From Flavivirga abyssicola (lineage in GTDB: Bacteria > Bacteroidota > Bacteroidia > Flavobacteriales > Flavobacteriaceae), in contig NZ_CP141266.1 in assembly GCF_030540775.2 (NCBI RefSeq), positions 1,227,001 to 1,291,000 on the forward strand: a stretch of 64,000 bases of DNA, in the 5' to 3' direction. The translations under genes and the position numbers were made by a program. Shown here one piece after another: positions 33,001-40,781 of the stretch. The notes under the pieces are model-generated. The model ran no database searches, was not told the DNA's origin, and worked only from the letters and a program-made list of their open reading frames with translations. The stretch's first letter is position 1. Each line of letters opens with the position of its first letter.

Positions 33001-33540
33001 ATTACCAAAACATTCTCATTAAGATGCTTAAATCGTATCTTCGATGAACCAACAGCTGTTTTTAACGAAAGAATGTTAAAACCAGAAATACAAGGTTTAG
33101 AAGATTATGTAGACGGTATTAAAAATATTGTTGAAGCTCAGCAAAAAGTAGCATTAAATTACTTTGAAGATGGAAGCGTTAATGCAGCGATACCGCCACT
33201 TAAAATTCTATTGCATATTATGGCTTATGGCACTTATGAAGGCAAACAGATAAGTGATCCGGAATTAAGAAAATTCTTTGATAGAGATTATGTTCTAAAT
33301 AGCAATTGGTATAAAGAGCGATTGATACTAAAACAACAAAAAGATATCCGCTTTTATGATTCTCAAATCGCTTATTTAGAAGATTTCATAGCAAATCCAG
33401 ATAATAGCGTTTTAGTTTCTGAAATGAATATTAAAGGGCGTTTAGAAGCTGTAAAACAGTCATATAATAATGTTAAATCCGATTCATATTTAGACAGTTT
33501 AATTGGCACTATTGGAGCTGATCCTTTATTCAGAAAGTAA
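30094..33540 (+). CDS. Pyrophosphate-type phosphoenolpyruvate carboxykinase homologue
   Basis: This 1148-residue protein matches, from memory of the family, the PPi-dependent PEP carboxykinases described from Propionibacterium freudenreichii and Entamoeba, which are of similar length (about 1130-1150). They interconvert oxaloacetate plus PPi with PEP, phosphate and CO2. Shared landmarks that I recognise: IFGNAGDP and DTEHWTGHTGCIILAP (about 235-270), YNDGGAFKITCRDDRGV, ISYSANLFG, the Gly-rich SGGGKSEISK at 484-493, HLFQRPDEAVVRGYDK, and TGKSPSTTGAGSEGALTK at 860-877. There is no signal peptide. It is monocistronic, with its own promoter and terminator. An ATP-type PEPCK gene lies 23 kb away (56888-58504). 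Confidence 0.82.
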   Translation: MRESRQDIIQFINLQLASLGQPTFKDKPESADKFLDPKFEKSTRALIMSLREKSRLLADHQAPADSRIQNFIDDYLKDVSINKSLKLPNNTLILSKKGQAREVSLPPDGNSFKSDLVTSNRVKQGILNNPLHDKRTTKGTFHIVEGDLPVPLDKKEVPKIAFAHFLHAAFNPSDDLKILPFTSNQEDQAKTMVSMLLRPTVCPEVSGIITKKSLEVRFFVPGTLVSNLDFVESIFGNAGDPNLVHNDAALDTEHWTGHTGCIILAPQLKTLKKKDVGLPHFDDATERQRKDGMCWKDENELYNDGGAFKITCRDDRGVVITLIADNYYGYSKKEIKTQISYSANLFGILEEEHAGGAIAFARRVMGDTLDGKDYSEYHDFRYNFEDVKELLADRIEVQPENYAIDKKYPNIIYIPEFSYVNINTNSITWTHNNEKQKLILSPHKTYVHPTGNKFRLEKHKSIDLWRIVDTFAEGVFCHKPCTVSGGGKSEISKSMQNAITYSPFNIHNIDEDFKKADDIIEFDYSTRWKIKDPKRPKSRPFLSEDRTLSSAVKLLIPSKENSDEFNEFLENIPVHIRSLVLFVKRLYRQAHGVLNWKDYMSVEIINGEKGTGLLHNNTPVVGSYVRIGFNQKGNWMLNKLRSDFSPSEKIQTEDDISASITLPRHLFKNLNPEFDNKSVKVLTNCEAHLFQRPDEAVVRGYDKNAELDIVSDGRFLTNYELLKKKDAIAIYEDTINFDKYTQPVKDFILDIVNSSNEEELFVVPSHTRIISDGPTKNPRYLEPNRFVEETEATYLADIGVRLFRKIKPEDPVIHVVNSVLPGRRNNPVDKKAGIRPLAVYNPIHYQETPELFMDFVCSLTGKSPSTTGAGSEGALTKAPFNMLTPTSDLNNALLSHILTESNGFSTAAGYVGAENKVDHDISLLIPEIWARLEPEDRDPKHLISNGSLEKLEDFDYNGETILASRLGYRITKTFSLRCLNRIFDEPTAVFNERMLKPEIQGLEDYVDGIKNIVEAQQKVALNYFEDGSVNAAIPPLKILLHIMAYGTYEGKQISDPELRKFFDRDYVLNSNWYKERLILKQQKDIRFYDSQIAYLEDFIANPDNSVLVSEMNIKGRLEAVKQSYNNVKSDSYLDSLIGTIGADPLFRK

Positions 33541-33565
33541 CATAATTCTTTAAAACAACCTTTTT

Positions 33566-33597
33566 AAAATGCTTCTTATATAAGAAGCATTTTTTTT
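33566..33597 (+). terminator. Rho-independent terminator after the PPi-PEPCK gene
   Basis: AAAATGCTTCTTA and TAAGAAGCATTTT (33566-33578 and 33581-33593) form a perfect 13-bp stem with a two-base gap, followed by T residues. Confidence 0.85.
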
Positions 33598-33619
33598 AGT
33601 TCAATTTGGCATCTAATCA

Positions 33620-33627
33620 TATATTTG
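33620..33627 (+). promoter_or_regulatory. Promoter -7 element for the CNGKCHL gene
   Basis: TATATTTG matches TAnnTTTG and predicts a start about eight bases before the TTG at 33642. Confidence 0.45.
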
Positions 33628-33641
33628 CCAAAAATTAGTCT

Positions 33642-34013
33642 TTGAGTAAACTAACAGCTATATTTTTTGTTTTACTATATACGGTTGCCATGCTACGGCC
33701 TATTCAACCTTATGTTGAGTACGTATTGAACCAAGATTATATTGCTGAGTTTTTATGTATTAATAAAGACAAACCAGAACTTCAATGTAACGGCAAATGT
33801 CATTTAGCAAAAGAATTTGGAAAACAGCAAAGAAACGAGTCTAAATCCTTACGTGTTTCTTTAGAAAATTACCCTATCGGGTTTGTAGAAATCCTTCAAA
33901 TAAAAATACTTCCATCTTTTGCCTCTTCTGAAAAAGACAAAGCATTTTCCTTTCAAAAATTATATTACTTCGATTATAATTACAGTACATTTCAGCCTCC
34001 TGATTTTAGCTAA
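33642..34013 (+). CDS. Small membrane-anchored protein with CNGKCHL motif
   Basis: The 123-residue frame begins with TTG; no ATG fits before the N-terminal hydrophobic segment (residues 4-20), and a promoter element is placed just upstream, so the TTG start is accepted with caution. After the membrane segment comes CINKDKPELQCNGKCHLAKEF, a cysteine/histidine motif that recurs in short Bacteroidota proteins encoded near metal-related outer-membrane genes. The next gene (66 bases on) encodes a Met/His-rich barrel. A metal-binding role is plausible but unproven. No named family is recognised. Confidence 0.6.
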   Translation: MSKLTAIFFVLLYTVAMLRPIQPYVEYVLNQDYIAEFLCINKDKPELQCNGKCHLAKEFGKQQRNESKSLRVSLENYPIGFVEILQIKILPSFASSEKDKAFSFQKLYYFDYNYSTFQPPDFS

Positions 34014-34079
34014 TACCCCCATTTATTAAAAGGAGTTTCTGCTCTACCTATTATTTTATAAAAACAAAAACACTATACA

Positions 34080-35099
34080 ATGAATAAAATACTCATTGCA
34101 ATGCTATGTATTGCATCAACATTAACTTTTGCCCAAGAAAAGGAAACATCAAATTTATGGTCATCTGGTAGGCCAGATGGGCACGCCCCAATATCTGTCA
34201 TGGCAGACCATGTACACCATAAAAAAGAAATTATGGTTTCGTACCGTTACATGACAATGGACATGAGGCAATTAAGACAAGGGACTGATGATGCTACAAA
34301 TGCCGATGCTCATGCGAATTACATGGTAGCACCTCAAGACATGATTATGAACATGCACATGCTGGGATTTATGTATGCGCCTTCAGATAAAATAACATTA
34401 ATGGTTATGGCAAACTATTTAGAAAATGATATGACTTTACAAATGCGTAATGGCAATCAGTTTTCAACTAGCACAAATGGTTTTGGTGATATTTCTATAA
34501 ACGCTTTATACAGTCTTTTTAATAAAAACCGAAAGGCTTTACATGCGCAAATAGGTGTTTCTATTCCTACTGGAAGCATTGAAGAAAAAAATGTACTTCC
34601 TATGTCTATGGGTAATGCTGTTCAGTTACCTTATCCTATGCAATTAGGAACTGGTTCTTTTGGCACTAAATTAGGATTGACTTATTTAGGGCAATGTGAT
34701 AAACTTTCCTGGGGGCATCAATTAACAGGAATAATTAACATTAATGACAATGATCAGGATTATAAATTTGGCAATCGTTATAATTTCAACAACTGGATTG
34801 CAGCTAAAGCAGGAGACAATTTAAGTGTTTCTATTAGACTCGAAGGTATTCTTGTTGATGAAATTGACGGACAAAGCCCTGCATTAACGCCTATGATGGT
34901 TACAACTGCAGACACCGCTAACTCTGGCGAAACTTTTATTAACTCAGGTTTTGGCCTTAATTATTTAATTATCAACGGCGGCTTAAAAGGCTTACGTTTT
35001 GCTGCAGAATGTACAACGCCACTTTACCAGGATTTAAATGGTATTCAATTAAAACAGAATTACAATTTAACATTTGGAATGCAATATGCGTTTCATTAA
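34080..35099 (+). CDS. Met/His-rich outer-membrane beta-barrel protein
   Basis: The 339-residue protein has a signal peptide (MNKILIAMLCIASTLTFAQ) and the alternating pattern of an outer-membrane barrel, ending in the aromatic/His pattern GMQYAFH. Its first half is unusually rich in Met and His: RPDGHAPISVMADHVHHKKE, YRYMTMDMRQL, and DMIMNMHMLGFMYAP. It resembles the transporter-like barrels (Phenol_MetA_deg type) annotated as putative transporters in Bacteroidota. Given its Met/His content and the upstream CNGKCHL protein, copper or another soft metal is a reasonable guess for the ligand. Confidence 0.65.
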   Translation: MNKILIAMLCIASTLTFAQEKETSNLWSSGRPDGHAPISVMADHVHHKKEIMVSYRYMTMDMRQLRQGTDDATNADAHANYMVAPQDMIMNMHMLGFMYAPSDKITLMVMANYLENDMTLQMRNGNQFSTSTNGFGDISINALYSLFNKNRKALHAQIGVSIPTGSIEEKNVLPMSMGNAVQLPYPMQLGTGSFGTKLGLTYLGQCDKLSWGHQLTGIININDNDQDYKFGNRYNFNNWIAAKAGDNLSVSIRLEGILVDEIDGQSPALTPMMVTTADTANSGETFINSGFGLNYLIINGGLKGLRFAAECTTPLYQDLNGIQLKQNYNLTFGMQYAFH

Positions 35100-35168
35100 T
35101 AAAGGTTACTAGTTAAAACAATTTTCTTATATTGAATTAGTAAATAATCTATACCATTCTTAAAAGTA

Positions 35169-35750
35169 ATGCTTCACGATTTACTAGTACAAAATATAGA
35201 AAAACATGTACAATTTTCTAATACAGAATTAGATATTATTTGTAGTTATTTTAAACCTAAAGTCATACAAAAAAAAGATTTTTTATTAACTCAAGGTAGT
35301 ATCTGCAAATTTGAAGGTTTTGTATTAGAAGGTTGTTTTAGAATTTTTACTATTGATAAAAAAGGGAACGAAAGCACCCTCTATTTCGCTTCAAAAGATT
35401 GGTGGTTAATGGATATAGATAGTTTTATGCATCAAACACCATCCGATCTCAATATACAGGCATTAGAAGACAGTAAAGTACTTTTAATTAATAGATCAGA
35501 TAAAACAACCTTATATAATCAACTGCCTACAATAGACAAATTATTTCGAATCATGTCTCAAAAAGCTTTAGTGGCATGGCAAAGGAGACTAATACGTAAT
35601 CACACCCTAACAGCTAAAGAACGCTATCTCCATTTTATAGAAACCTATCCTGAAATCGCCCATAAACTAACCGATAAAAAAATATCTGGTTATCTAGGTA
35701 TTACTCATGAATTTTTGAGTAAAATTAAAAAACTACATAAAAAAGAGTAA
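35169..35750 (+). CDS. Crp/Fnr family transcriptional regulator
   Basis: The 193-residue protein has an N-terminal cyclic-nucleotide-binding-like beta-roll (about residues 20-115, with FVLEGCFRIFTIDKKGNEST) and a C-terminal winged helix (about 150-190) with the HTH sequence KISGYLGITHEFLSKIKK. The sensor lacks the cysteine cluster of FNR and the clear cAMP-contact motif of CRP, so the signal is unknown. It is divergent in sequence, as is common for Bacteroidota members. The next gene starts 84 bases on, with an FNR-like palindrome in the gap. Confidence 0.9.
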   Translation: MLHDLLVQNIEKHVQFSNTELDIICSYFKPKVIQKKDFLLTQGSICKFEGFVLEGCFRIFTIDKKGNESTLYFASKDWWLMDIDSFMHQTPSDLNIQALEDSKVLLINRSDKTTLYNQLPTIDKLFRIMSQKALVAWQRRLIRNHTLTAKERYLHFIETYPEIAHKLTDKKISGYLGITHEFLSKIKKLHKKE

Positions 35751-35764
35751 ATAGTTTTTTACAT

Positions 35765-35780
35765 GTTGAACTTGTTCAAC
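35765..35780. promoter_or_regulatory. FNR-like operator TTGAA-N4-TTCAA
   Basis: GTTGAAC and GTTCAAC are perfect inverted arms around TT. The inner TTGAACTTGTTCAA has the FNR-type spacing. It lies just downstream of the Crp/Fnr gene and about 55 bases before the GlcG/HbpS start, a position that fits activation or repression of that operon. Confidence 0.65.
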
Positions 35781-35833
35781 TCTTTTATCATTCTCATTTA
35801 AGAAATTTGTATCCATAAAAACATAAACCTTAA

Positions 35834-36328
35834 ATGAAAAAAGCAAAAGCACAATTAAATACTATAGCAGCACTAGTTTTTCTATTAGCTTTAAAAACTT
35901 TTTCTGCTCATGCTCAAATATCAAACGATATTACACATGAAGACGCACTAAAAATCATATTAGAAGCAAAAAAAGATGCAGAAGAAACAGATGTTTTAGT
36001 AAATATAGCAGTGGTTGACGCTGGTGCTAATTTAAAAGCATTTATAAGAATGGATGCCTCTTTTTTAGGAAGTATAGATGTTGCTATTAAAAAAGCAAAA
36101 ACAGCAAGGTATTTTAACATTGACACTGGAAAACTTGGAGAATTAACACAACCCGGAGGTATAATTTACAACATAGAACATTCTAATGGCGGATTAGTAA
36201 CTTTCCCAGGTGGCATACCTATTAAAAATAAAGAAGGTAAAATTATTGGTGCTATAGGTGTAAGTGGTGGTACTATAGAACAAGATAGGGCTATCGCTAT
36301 TGCGGGAGCAAAAGCAATTATAGATTAA
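35834..36328 (+). CDS. Secreted GlcG/HbpS family heme-binding-type protein
   Basis: The 164-residue protein has an N-terminal signal segment (ending ...TFSAHAQ) and the GlcG/HbpS domain: LVNIAVVDAGANLKAFIRMD, then DVAIKKAKTARYF, VTFPGGIPIKNKEGKIIGAIGVSGG, and a C-terminal helix. HbpS-type members bind heme or corrinoids; GlcG-type members have unknown roles. It is the first gene of an operon with the propeller-Dabb gene, 22 bases on. Heme coordination residues cannot be assigned with confidence. Confidence 0.85.
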   Translation: MKKAKAQLNTIAALVFLLALKTFSAHAQISNDITHEDALKIILEAKKDAEETDVLVNIAVVDAGANLKAFIRMDASFLGSIDVAIKKAKTARYFNIDTGKLGELTQPGGIIYNIEHSNGGLVTFPGGIPIKNKEGKIIGAIGVSGGTIEQDRAIAIAGAKAIID

Positions 36329-36350
36329 TTAAACCAGAAAAACTAAAGTT

Positions 36351-37871
36351 ATGGATAATATAAAAAAAGGAATTCTCGTAATAACATTGCTTTTATCACA
36401 GATTTGTTTAGCCCAAGTTTCAGATGAATTGATGCTTTATAGAAAAGACTTCAAAAACATTTCTGCCAATAATACCGTTACGGTTACAAGCTATAAAAAA
36501 AACGCTTCTCATTTTGTATATGCAGGTGGCTATGGCAATATTGATGTATTCAATTTAGATAAAGAAGGTACATTAACACCAATTAGTAACCATGAACTAT
36601 ACAAACAAAAGGGGCCTGCTAGAGGAATGGTTGCCGATAATATTGGTGGCACAGACTTCCTATTTGTAGCAAACAAATATGGAAATGTGATTGAAACTTT
36701 TAAAATTTTAAACAACGGTTCTTTAGAACGTGTTTCTCTGGTTGAGGATACAGATAAAACTCATCTTGGAACCGCTATTACGTTACAGGTTGTTCACATG
36801 AAACAATCCTCTTATCTCTTTATTGGTGGCTTAGAAGAGACACCTGGGTTAAGTTGTTTCAAAATACATAACGATGGAAAGCTTACTCATGTTCAGTCTA
36901 TGAAAGACAATGATAACATCCATACCGATGGTATCATAGGGATGTTTACACATAAAATTAAAGGAAAAACCTTCTTATATACAGGTGGATTTCAAGACAA
37001 CGGTGTTAGTAGTTTTAGAGTTTACGAAAATGGTAAATTCAAGAATATCAATAACATAAGTGACAATACAAAAGATAGGTACTTAACGGGTGCATACCCA
37101 GTAACAGGTGTTAAGCTAGGAGGCAATTACTATGTTATTGTTGGTCACAGGCATCACAAATATTATAAAAGAGGGAACTTTATTAAAAGGAAAGACTTTG
37201 TATATCATGGCGACGCCGTAAGCATATTTAAAGTAAACAAAAAAGGTGCTTTAGTTCCTCATTTTATTTTAAAAGATGACGAAAACACTAAGCTACAAGG
37301 GCAAACAAGAATCGAAATTATTTCTACGAACGATAAAGAAGCCATATTGGCTGTTGGCACCAGAGACGATGCCAGCATTCAATTATGTAAATTAAATGAA
37401 GAAGGTATTCTTAGTCCTATAAATCATTTAGAAACTGGTTTTTCAATTTATTACGGCTTAAAATCTCATAAAATAGGTGAAGATCATTTCCTAATTGCTG
37501 GCTCCAATAGATTTGATTTAAAAAAAGTAGCGACCTACAAGGTTTCGCCTAAAATTGACAGAAACGGAAAAGTTTTAAGGCATATGGTAAATCTAAAATA
37601 TAAAGGTGATGCCACCAAACAACAAATCAATGAGGCGGTTAAAGCTTTTGAAAATCTTAAAAATAAAATTCCGGAAATAGCTGATTTTGAATGGGGAATA
37701 AATGATAGTACCGAAGGTCATAGTAAAGGTTTTACCCATTGCTTTACCTTAACATTTAAGAATGAACATGACCGGGAAATTTACCTATTTCATAAAGCAC
37801 ATTTGGATTTGGTAAGTAAAATTGGCCCTATAATTGGTGACGTTTTCGTGCTAGATTATTGGACAAAATAA
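36351..37871 (+). CDS. Secreted lactonase-like beta-propeller fused to a Dabb domain
   Basis: The 506-residue protein has a signal peptide (ending ...QICLAQ) and a beta-propeller of lactonase-like repeats (FVYAGGYGNIDVFNLDKEGT, FLYTGGFQDNGVSSFRVYEN, FLIAGSN) to about residue 395. The last hundred residues are a Dabb (stress-responsive alpha/beta barrel) domain: HMVNLKYKGDATKQQINEAV, then IADFEWGINDS, HCFTLTFKNEHDREIY and the terminal GDVFVLDYW. I do not recall this fusion as a characterised protein. Dabb domains usually dimerise and bind small ligands or catalyse small-molecule chemistry. It is co-transcribed with the GlcG/HbpS-like gene. Confidence 0.8.
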   Translation: MDNIKKGILVITLLLSQICLAQVSDELMLYRKDFKNISANNTVTVTSYKKNASHFVYAGGYGNIDVFNLDKEGTLTPISNHELYKQKGPARGMVADNIGGTDFLFVANKYGNVIETFKILNNGSLERVSLVEDTDKTHLGTAITLQVVHMKQSSYLFIGGLEETPGLSCFKIHNDGKLTHVQSMKDNDNIHTDGIIGMFTHKIKGKTFLYTGGFQDNGVSSFRVYENGKFKNINNISDNTKDRYLTGAYPVTGVKLGGNYYVIVGHRHHKYYKRGNFIKRKDFVYHGDAVSIFKVNKKGALVPHFILKDDENTKLQGQTRIEIISTNDKEAILAVGTRDDASIQLCKLNEEGILSPINHLETGFSIYYGLKSHKIGEDHFLIAGSNRFDLKKVATYKVSPKIDRNGKVLRHMVNLKYKGDATKQQINEAVKAFENLKNKIPEIADFEWGINDSTEGHSKGFTHCFTLTFKNEHDREIYLFHKAHLDLVSKIGPIIGDVFVLDYWTK

Positions 37872-37913
37872 TAACGATTTTTCTGTGAATATAAATATTC
37901 TAAAAAATAAAAA

Positions 37914-38633
37914 ATGAGTCATTTAAAAAACAAAAAAGCAATCATAACTGGCGGTGGCAGAGGACTAGGAAAAGCGACTGCACTAGCATTTGCTAAAGAA
38001 GGTATTGACATTGCTATAACAGGTAGAAATGAAAAAGTTTTAAAAGAAACCGTTTCTGAATTAGAGGTTTTTGGAATTAAGGCTATGTATTCGGTATTCG
38101 ATGTTGGCAATTATGACGAAGTCAAAAGCAGTATTAAAAGTATTTTAGATACTTTAGGTTCTGTCGATATTTTAGTCAATAATGCGGGGATTGCAGCTGT
38201 TGGATCTTTTAATGATATGGAAGTTAGTCTATGGAGCCAAATTATTCAAACCAACGTTATGGGGATGTATTATGTGACCAAAGAAGTTTTACCATACTTA
38301 ATAAGTAAAAATGAAGGCGATATTATTAATATTTCTTCTACAGCAGGATTAAATGGAAATGCAAACATATCTGCCTATTCCGCATCAAAATTCGCTGTTA
38401 TAGGAATGTCCGAATCCTTGATGAAAGAAGTTCGTAAAAACAATATTAGGGTTTGTACATTAACACCAAGTACTATAGAATCTGATATGACGATTGAATT
38501 GGGCATTGCAAACAAAGGTTCTCAGGATAATGTTCTACAACCAGAAGATTTTGCAGAATTAATTCTTGCAGGTTTAAAACTTCCAAGAAGAGCCATGCTT
38601 AAAAGTGCAACTTTATGGTCTACAAATCCATAA
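37914..38633 (+). CDS. Short-chain dehydrogenase/reductase (3-ketoacyl-ACP reductase-like)
   Basis: The 239-residue enzyme is a classical SDR: the NAD(P)-binding motif GGGRGLGKATALAF near residue 12, NNAGIAAVG near residue 89, and the YSASKFA catalytic motif. It is annotated by resemblance to 3-ketoacyl-ACP reductases, but the substrate could be any small alcohol or ketone. It follows the propeller-Dabb gene by 42 bases and ends the operon before a terminator. It adds a cytoplasmic redox enzyme to a set of two exported proteins. Confidence 0.9.
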   Translation: MSHLKNKKAIITGGGRGLGKATALAFAKEGIDIAITGRNEKVLKETVSELEVFGIKAMYSVFDVGNYDEVKSSIKSILDTLGSVDILVNNAGIAAVGSFNDMEVSLWSQIIQTNVMGMYYVTKEVLPYLISKNEGDIINISSTAGLNGNANISAYSASKFAVIGMSESLMKEVRKNNIRVCTLTPSTIESDMTIELGIANKGSQDNVLQPEDFAELILAGLKLPRRAMLKSATLWSTNP

Positions 38634-38691
38634 TTATAATTGGACTAGCAAAATGATAGCATAGAGTCATTTCTAAAATTATATGATTTTT

Positions 38692-38720
38692 AAAAGCGTT
38701 TCTGTATGAAACGCTTTTTT
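38692..38720 (+). terminator. Rho-independent terminator after the SDR gene
   Basis: AAAAGCGTTTC and GAAACGCTTTT (38692-38702 and 38708-38718) pair around TGTAT and are followed by more T. The loop contains an ATG at 38706 that opens the next frame, which is one reason to reject that start. Confidence 0.88.
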
Positions 38721-38735
38721 GTTTACTTTTACTTC

Positions 38736-39635
38736 ATGTTTTCATCAAAAAAACGATTAGACCACGCTTATAAAAACGCCAAAATCATAGATTTTAATGA
38801 CGACAGTAAATTTATTCTCTTTAGCGATTGCCATAGGGGAGATAATAGTTTTGCTGATGATTTTGCTAACAACAGAAATATTTACTTTCATGCGTTAAAG
38901 CATTATTATAAAGAAGGTTTTCAATATTGCGAATTAGGAGACGGTGACGAGCTTTGGGAAAACATGTCATTCACTTCTATTTTAAATGCTCATAAAAATG
39001 TGTTTATGCTTATGAAACAATTCAATAAGGAACATAAACTACACATGATTTGGGGAAACCACGATATGGTTTACAGAAACCCTAATTACGTAAAAAAGCA
39101 TTTGTCTACTTATTTTGATCCTAAAGTTGGGGAAGACGTAGAACTTTTTGGAGATATTACATACAACGAAGCCATTGTTTTAAAACATTCTGAAACAAAA
39201 CAAGAATTATTTTTAACCCATGGTCATCAGGCTGATTGGTGGAATTTTTTGTTTTGGAAATGGAGCCGATTTTTGGTGCGTATTCTTTGGAAACCCTTAA
39301 ATGTTATGGGTATTGCAGATCCTACAAGCCCAGCTAAGAACTACAAAGAACTTATTAAAGTAGAACGTAGAACTAAAAAATGGATAAGCGAAAACAATAA
39401 TTTGTTAACTATTGTAGGCCATACACACAGGCCTCGTTTTCCTGAACCAGGAGATATTGCTTTTTTTAATGATGGAAGCTGTGTTCACCCACGAAGTATT
39501 ACTGGTATTGAAATTGAAAACGGTGAAATCTCATTAATCAAATGGCAAATTGCAACCAAAGACGATGGCTCCCTTCAAATTGTAAGGGTATTACTTGAAG
39601 GCCCCAGGAAGTTGATTGATTATAAAACTGAATAA
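38736..39635 (+). CDS. Metallophosphoesterase family protein
   Basis: The frame opens at 38706, inside a terminator hairpin, so the ATG at 38736 (MFSSKKRLDHAY) is taken as the start. The 299-residue protein has the calcineurin-like metal motifs: FSDCHRGD, GDGDELWE, WGNHDM, a middle THGHQADWW, and GHTHRPRF. It has no signal peptide and is probably cytoplasmic. Family members hydrolyse phosphoesters of proteins, nucleotides or lipids; the substrate here is unknown. The next gene starts 19 bases on and reads in the same direction. Confidence 0.87.
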   Translation: MFSSKKRLDHAYKNAKIIDFNDDSKFILFSDCHRGDNSFADDFANNRNIYFHALKHYYKEGFQYCELGDGDELWENMSFTSILNAHKNVFMLMKQFNKEHKLHMIWGNHDMVYRNPNYVKKHLSTYFDPKVGEDVELFGDITYNEAIVLKHSETKQELFLTHGHQADWWNFLFWKWSRFLVRILWKPLNVMGIADPTSPAKNYKELIKVERRTKKWISENNNLLTIVGHTHRPRFPEPGDIAFFNDGSCVHPRSITGIEIENGEISLIKWQIATKDDGSLQIVRVLLEGPRKLIDYKTE

Positions 39636-39654
39636 TACTTCTACCATTTAGCAA

Positions 39655-40449
39655 ATGATTCAAAAACGATATGAAGGCTTTTTAAGCACGCCTTTTTTAT
39701 GGAAAGGTGATATCCTTTCCAACTTAAATTCGTTTAAAATCACTTCTAAATCTGATAAAATCGATATCAATATTGATGAAAAACTACGCTTAGGGAAATA
39801 CGTGGAACGATTTGTTTCTTTTGAATTAGAACAGCATAACAATATTTCCATTTTAGCTGAAAACATACAAATTCAAGACAATAAAATAACTTTAGGAGAA
39901 TTAGATTGTTTATTACTTAAAAACAACAAACCCATTCATTTAGAGATTGTTTATAAATTCTACGTATACGATGCTTCCATCGGAAAAACAGAAATTGAAC
40001 ATTTTATTGATCCAAACAGAAAGGATTCTTTAAAAGAAAAAATCACTAAACTGGAAGATAAACAATTACCTCTTTTACATTCTAATACCTGCAAAAACTA
40101 CTTAAAAACTCTTAATCTAAAATCGGAAGACATTTCCCAACAGGTCTATTTTAAAGCACAATTGTTTTTTCCATTTTCAAATCAAGATATTCAACTTAAA
40201 ACACTAAATAACGATTGTATTGTCGGTTTCTATATCAACAAAAATCAATTAAACCAATTTAATGATTGTAAGTTTTACATCCCAAAAAAGAAAGATTGGT
40301 TAATAGTTCCACACACAAATGTAAAGTGGTTGAATGTCAATGAATTTAAAGTAGCCGTTAAAGCCTATTTTGAACAGCAATTTTCTCCTTTATGCTGGGT
40401 GAAATTGAAAAACGGTATATTGAAAAAAATATTCTTGGTTTGGTGGTGA
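39655..40449 (+). CDS. DUF1853 family protein
   Basis: The 264-residue protein has the DUF1853 pattern: LGKYVERFVSFEL near residue 45, GELDCLLLKNNKPIHLEIVYKFYVYD (here cut to its first part), and WVKLKNGILKKIFLVWW at the end. The ELDCLL plus HLEIVYKFY combination resembles a nuclease-like core (D-ExK spacing), but no function is established. It is cytoplasmic, lacks a signal peptide and probably forms a unit with the preceding metallophosphoesterase gene. Confidence 0.82.
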   Translation: MIQKRYEGFLSTPFLWKGDILSNLNSFKITSKSDKIDINIDEKLRLGKYVERFVSFELEQHNNISILAENIQIQDNKITLGELDCLLLKNNKPIHLEIVYKFYVYDASIGKTEIEHFIDPNRKDSLKEKITKLEDKQLPLLHSNTCKNYLKTLNLKSEDISQQVYFKAQLFFPFSNQDIQLKTLNNDCIVGFYINKNQLNQFNDCKFYIPKKKDWLIVPHTNVKWLNVNEFKVAVKAYFEQQFSPLCWVKLKNGILKKIFLVWW

Positions 40450-40678
40450 TTATATTTTAAGAATATTGAATAAGTATTGTTTACGCTGGGATTAAATGGT
40501 CTGTTTGAGCTCCTCTTTGAGATGGAGTAGTAAAAGGTCAACTCCAATGCCATTAAGTTAAGAGATTTTGCTCCTTTTTTGTCACATTGAGCATTATCAA
40601 AATATAAAATGTATTTTATATTGAAGATACCTAGCGAAGCTTAACAAAATGCTAATAAAAACTAAAACTCCAATAGGT

Positions 40679-40701
40679 CTTCGACTGCGCTCAGACTGAC
40701 A
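40679..40701. repeat. CTTCGACTGCGCTCAG-type short repeat
   Basis: CTTCGACTGCGCTCAGACTG followed by ACA. Short sequences of this type are dispersed in flavobacterial intergenic regions. Only one copy is seen here. Confidence 0.5.
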
Positions 40702-40781
40702 TTACTACCTCAATTTAATAACATTGAGCTCAACCCAACAGGGTAACACCTAAATATTTAATTTTTTAGTTACTATTTAGA

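Noticed and set aside
38706-38735. Upstream ATG for the metallophosphoesterase
   Set aside because: It lies in the loop of the preceding transcription terminator, and the ten extra residues are not family-like.
40365-40553. 62-codon minus-strand frame at the end of the DUF1853 gene
   Set aside because: It overlaps the coding end of DUF1853 and then runs into the repeat-rich spacer, with no domain or start context.
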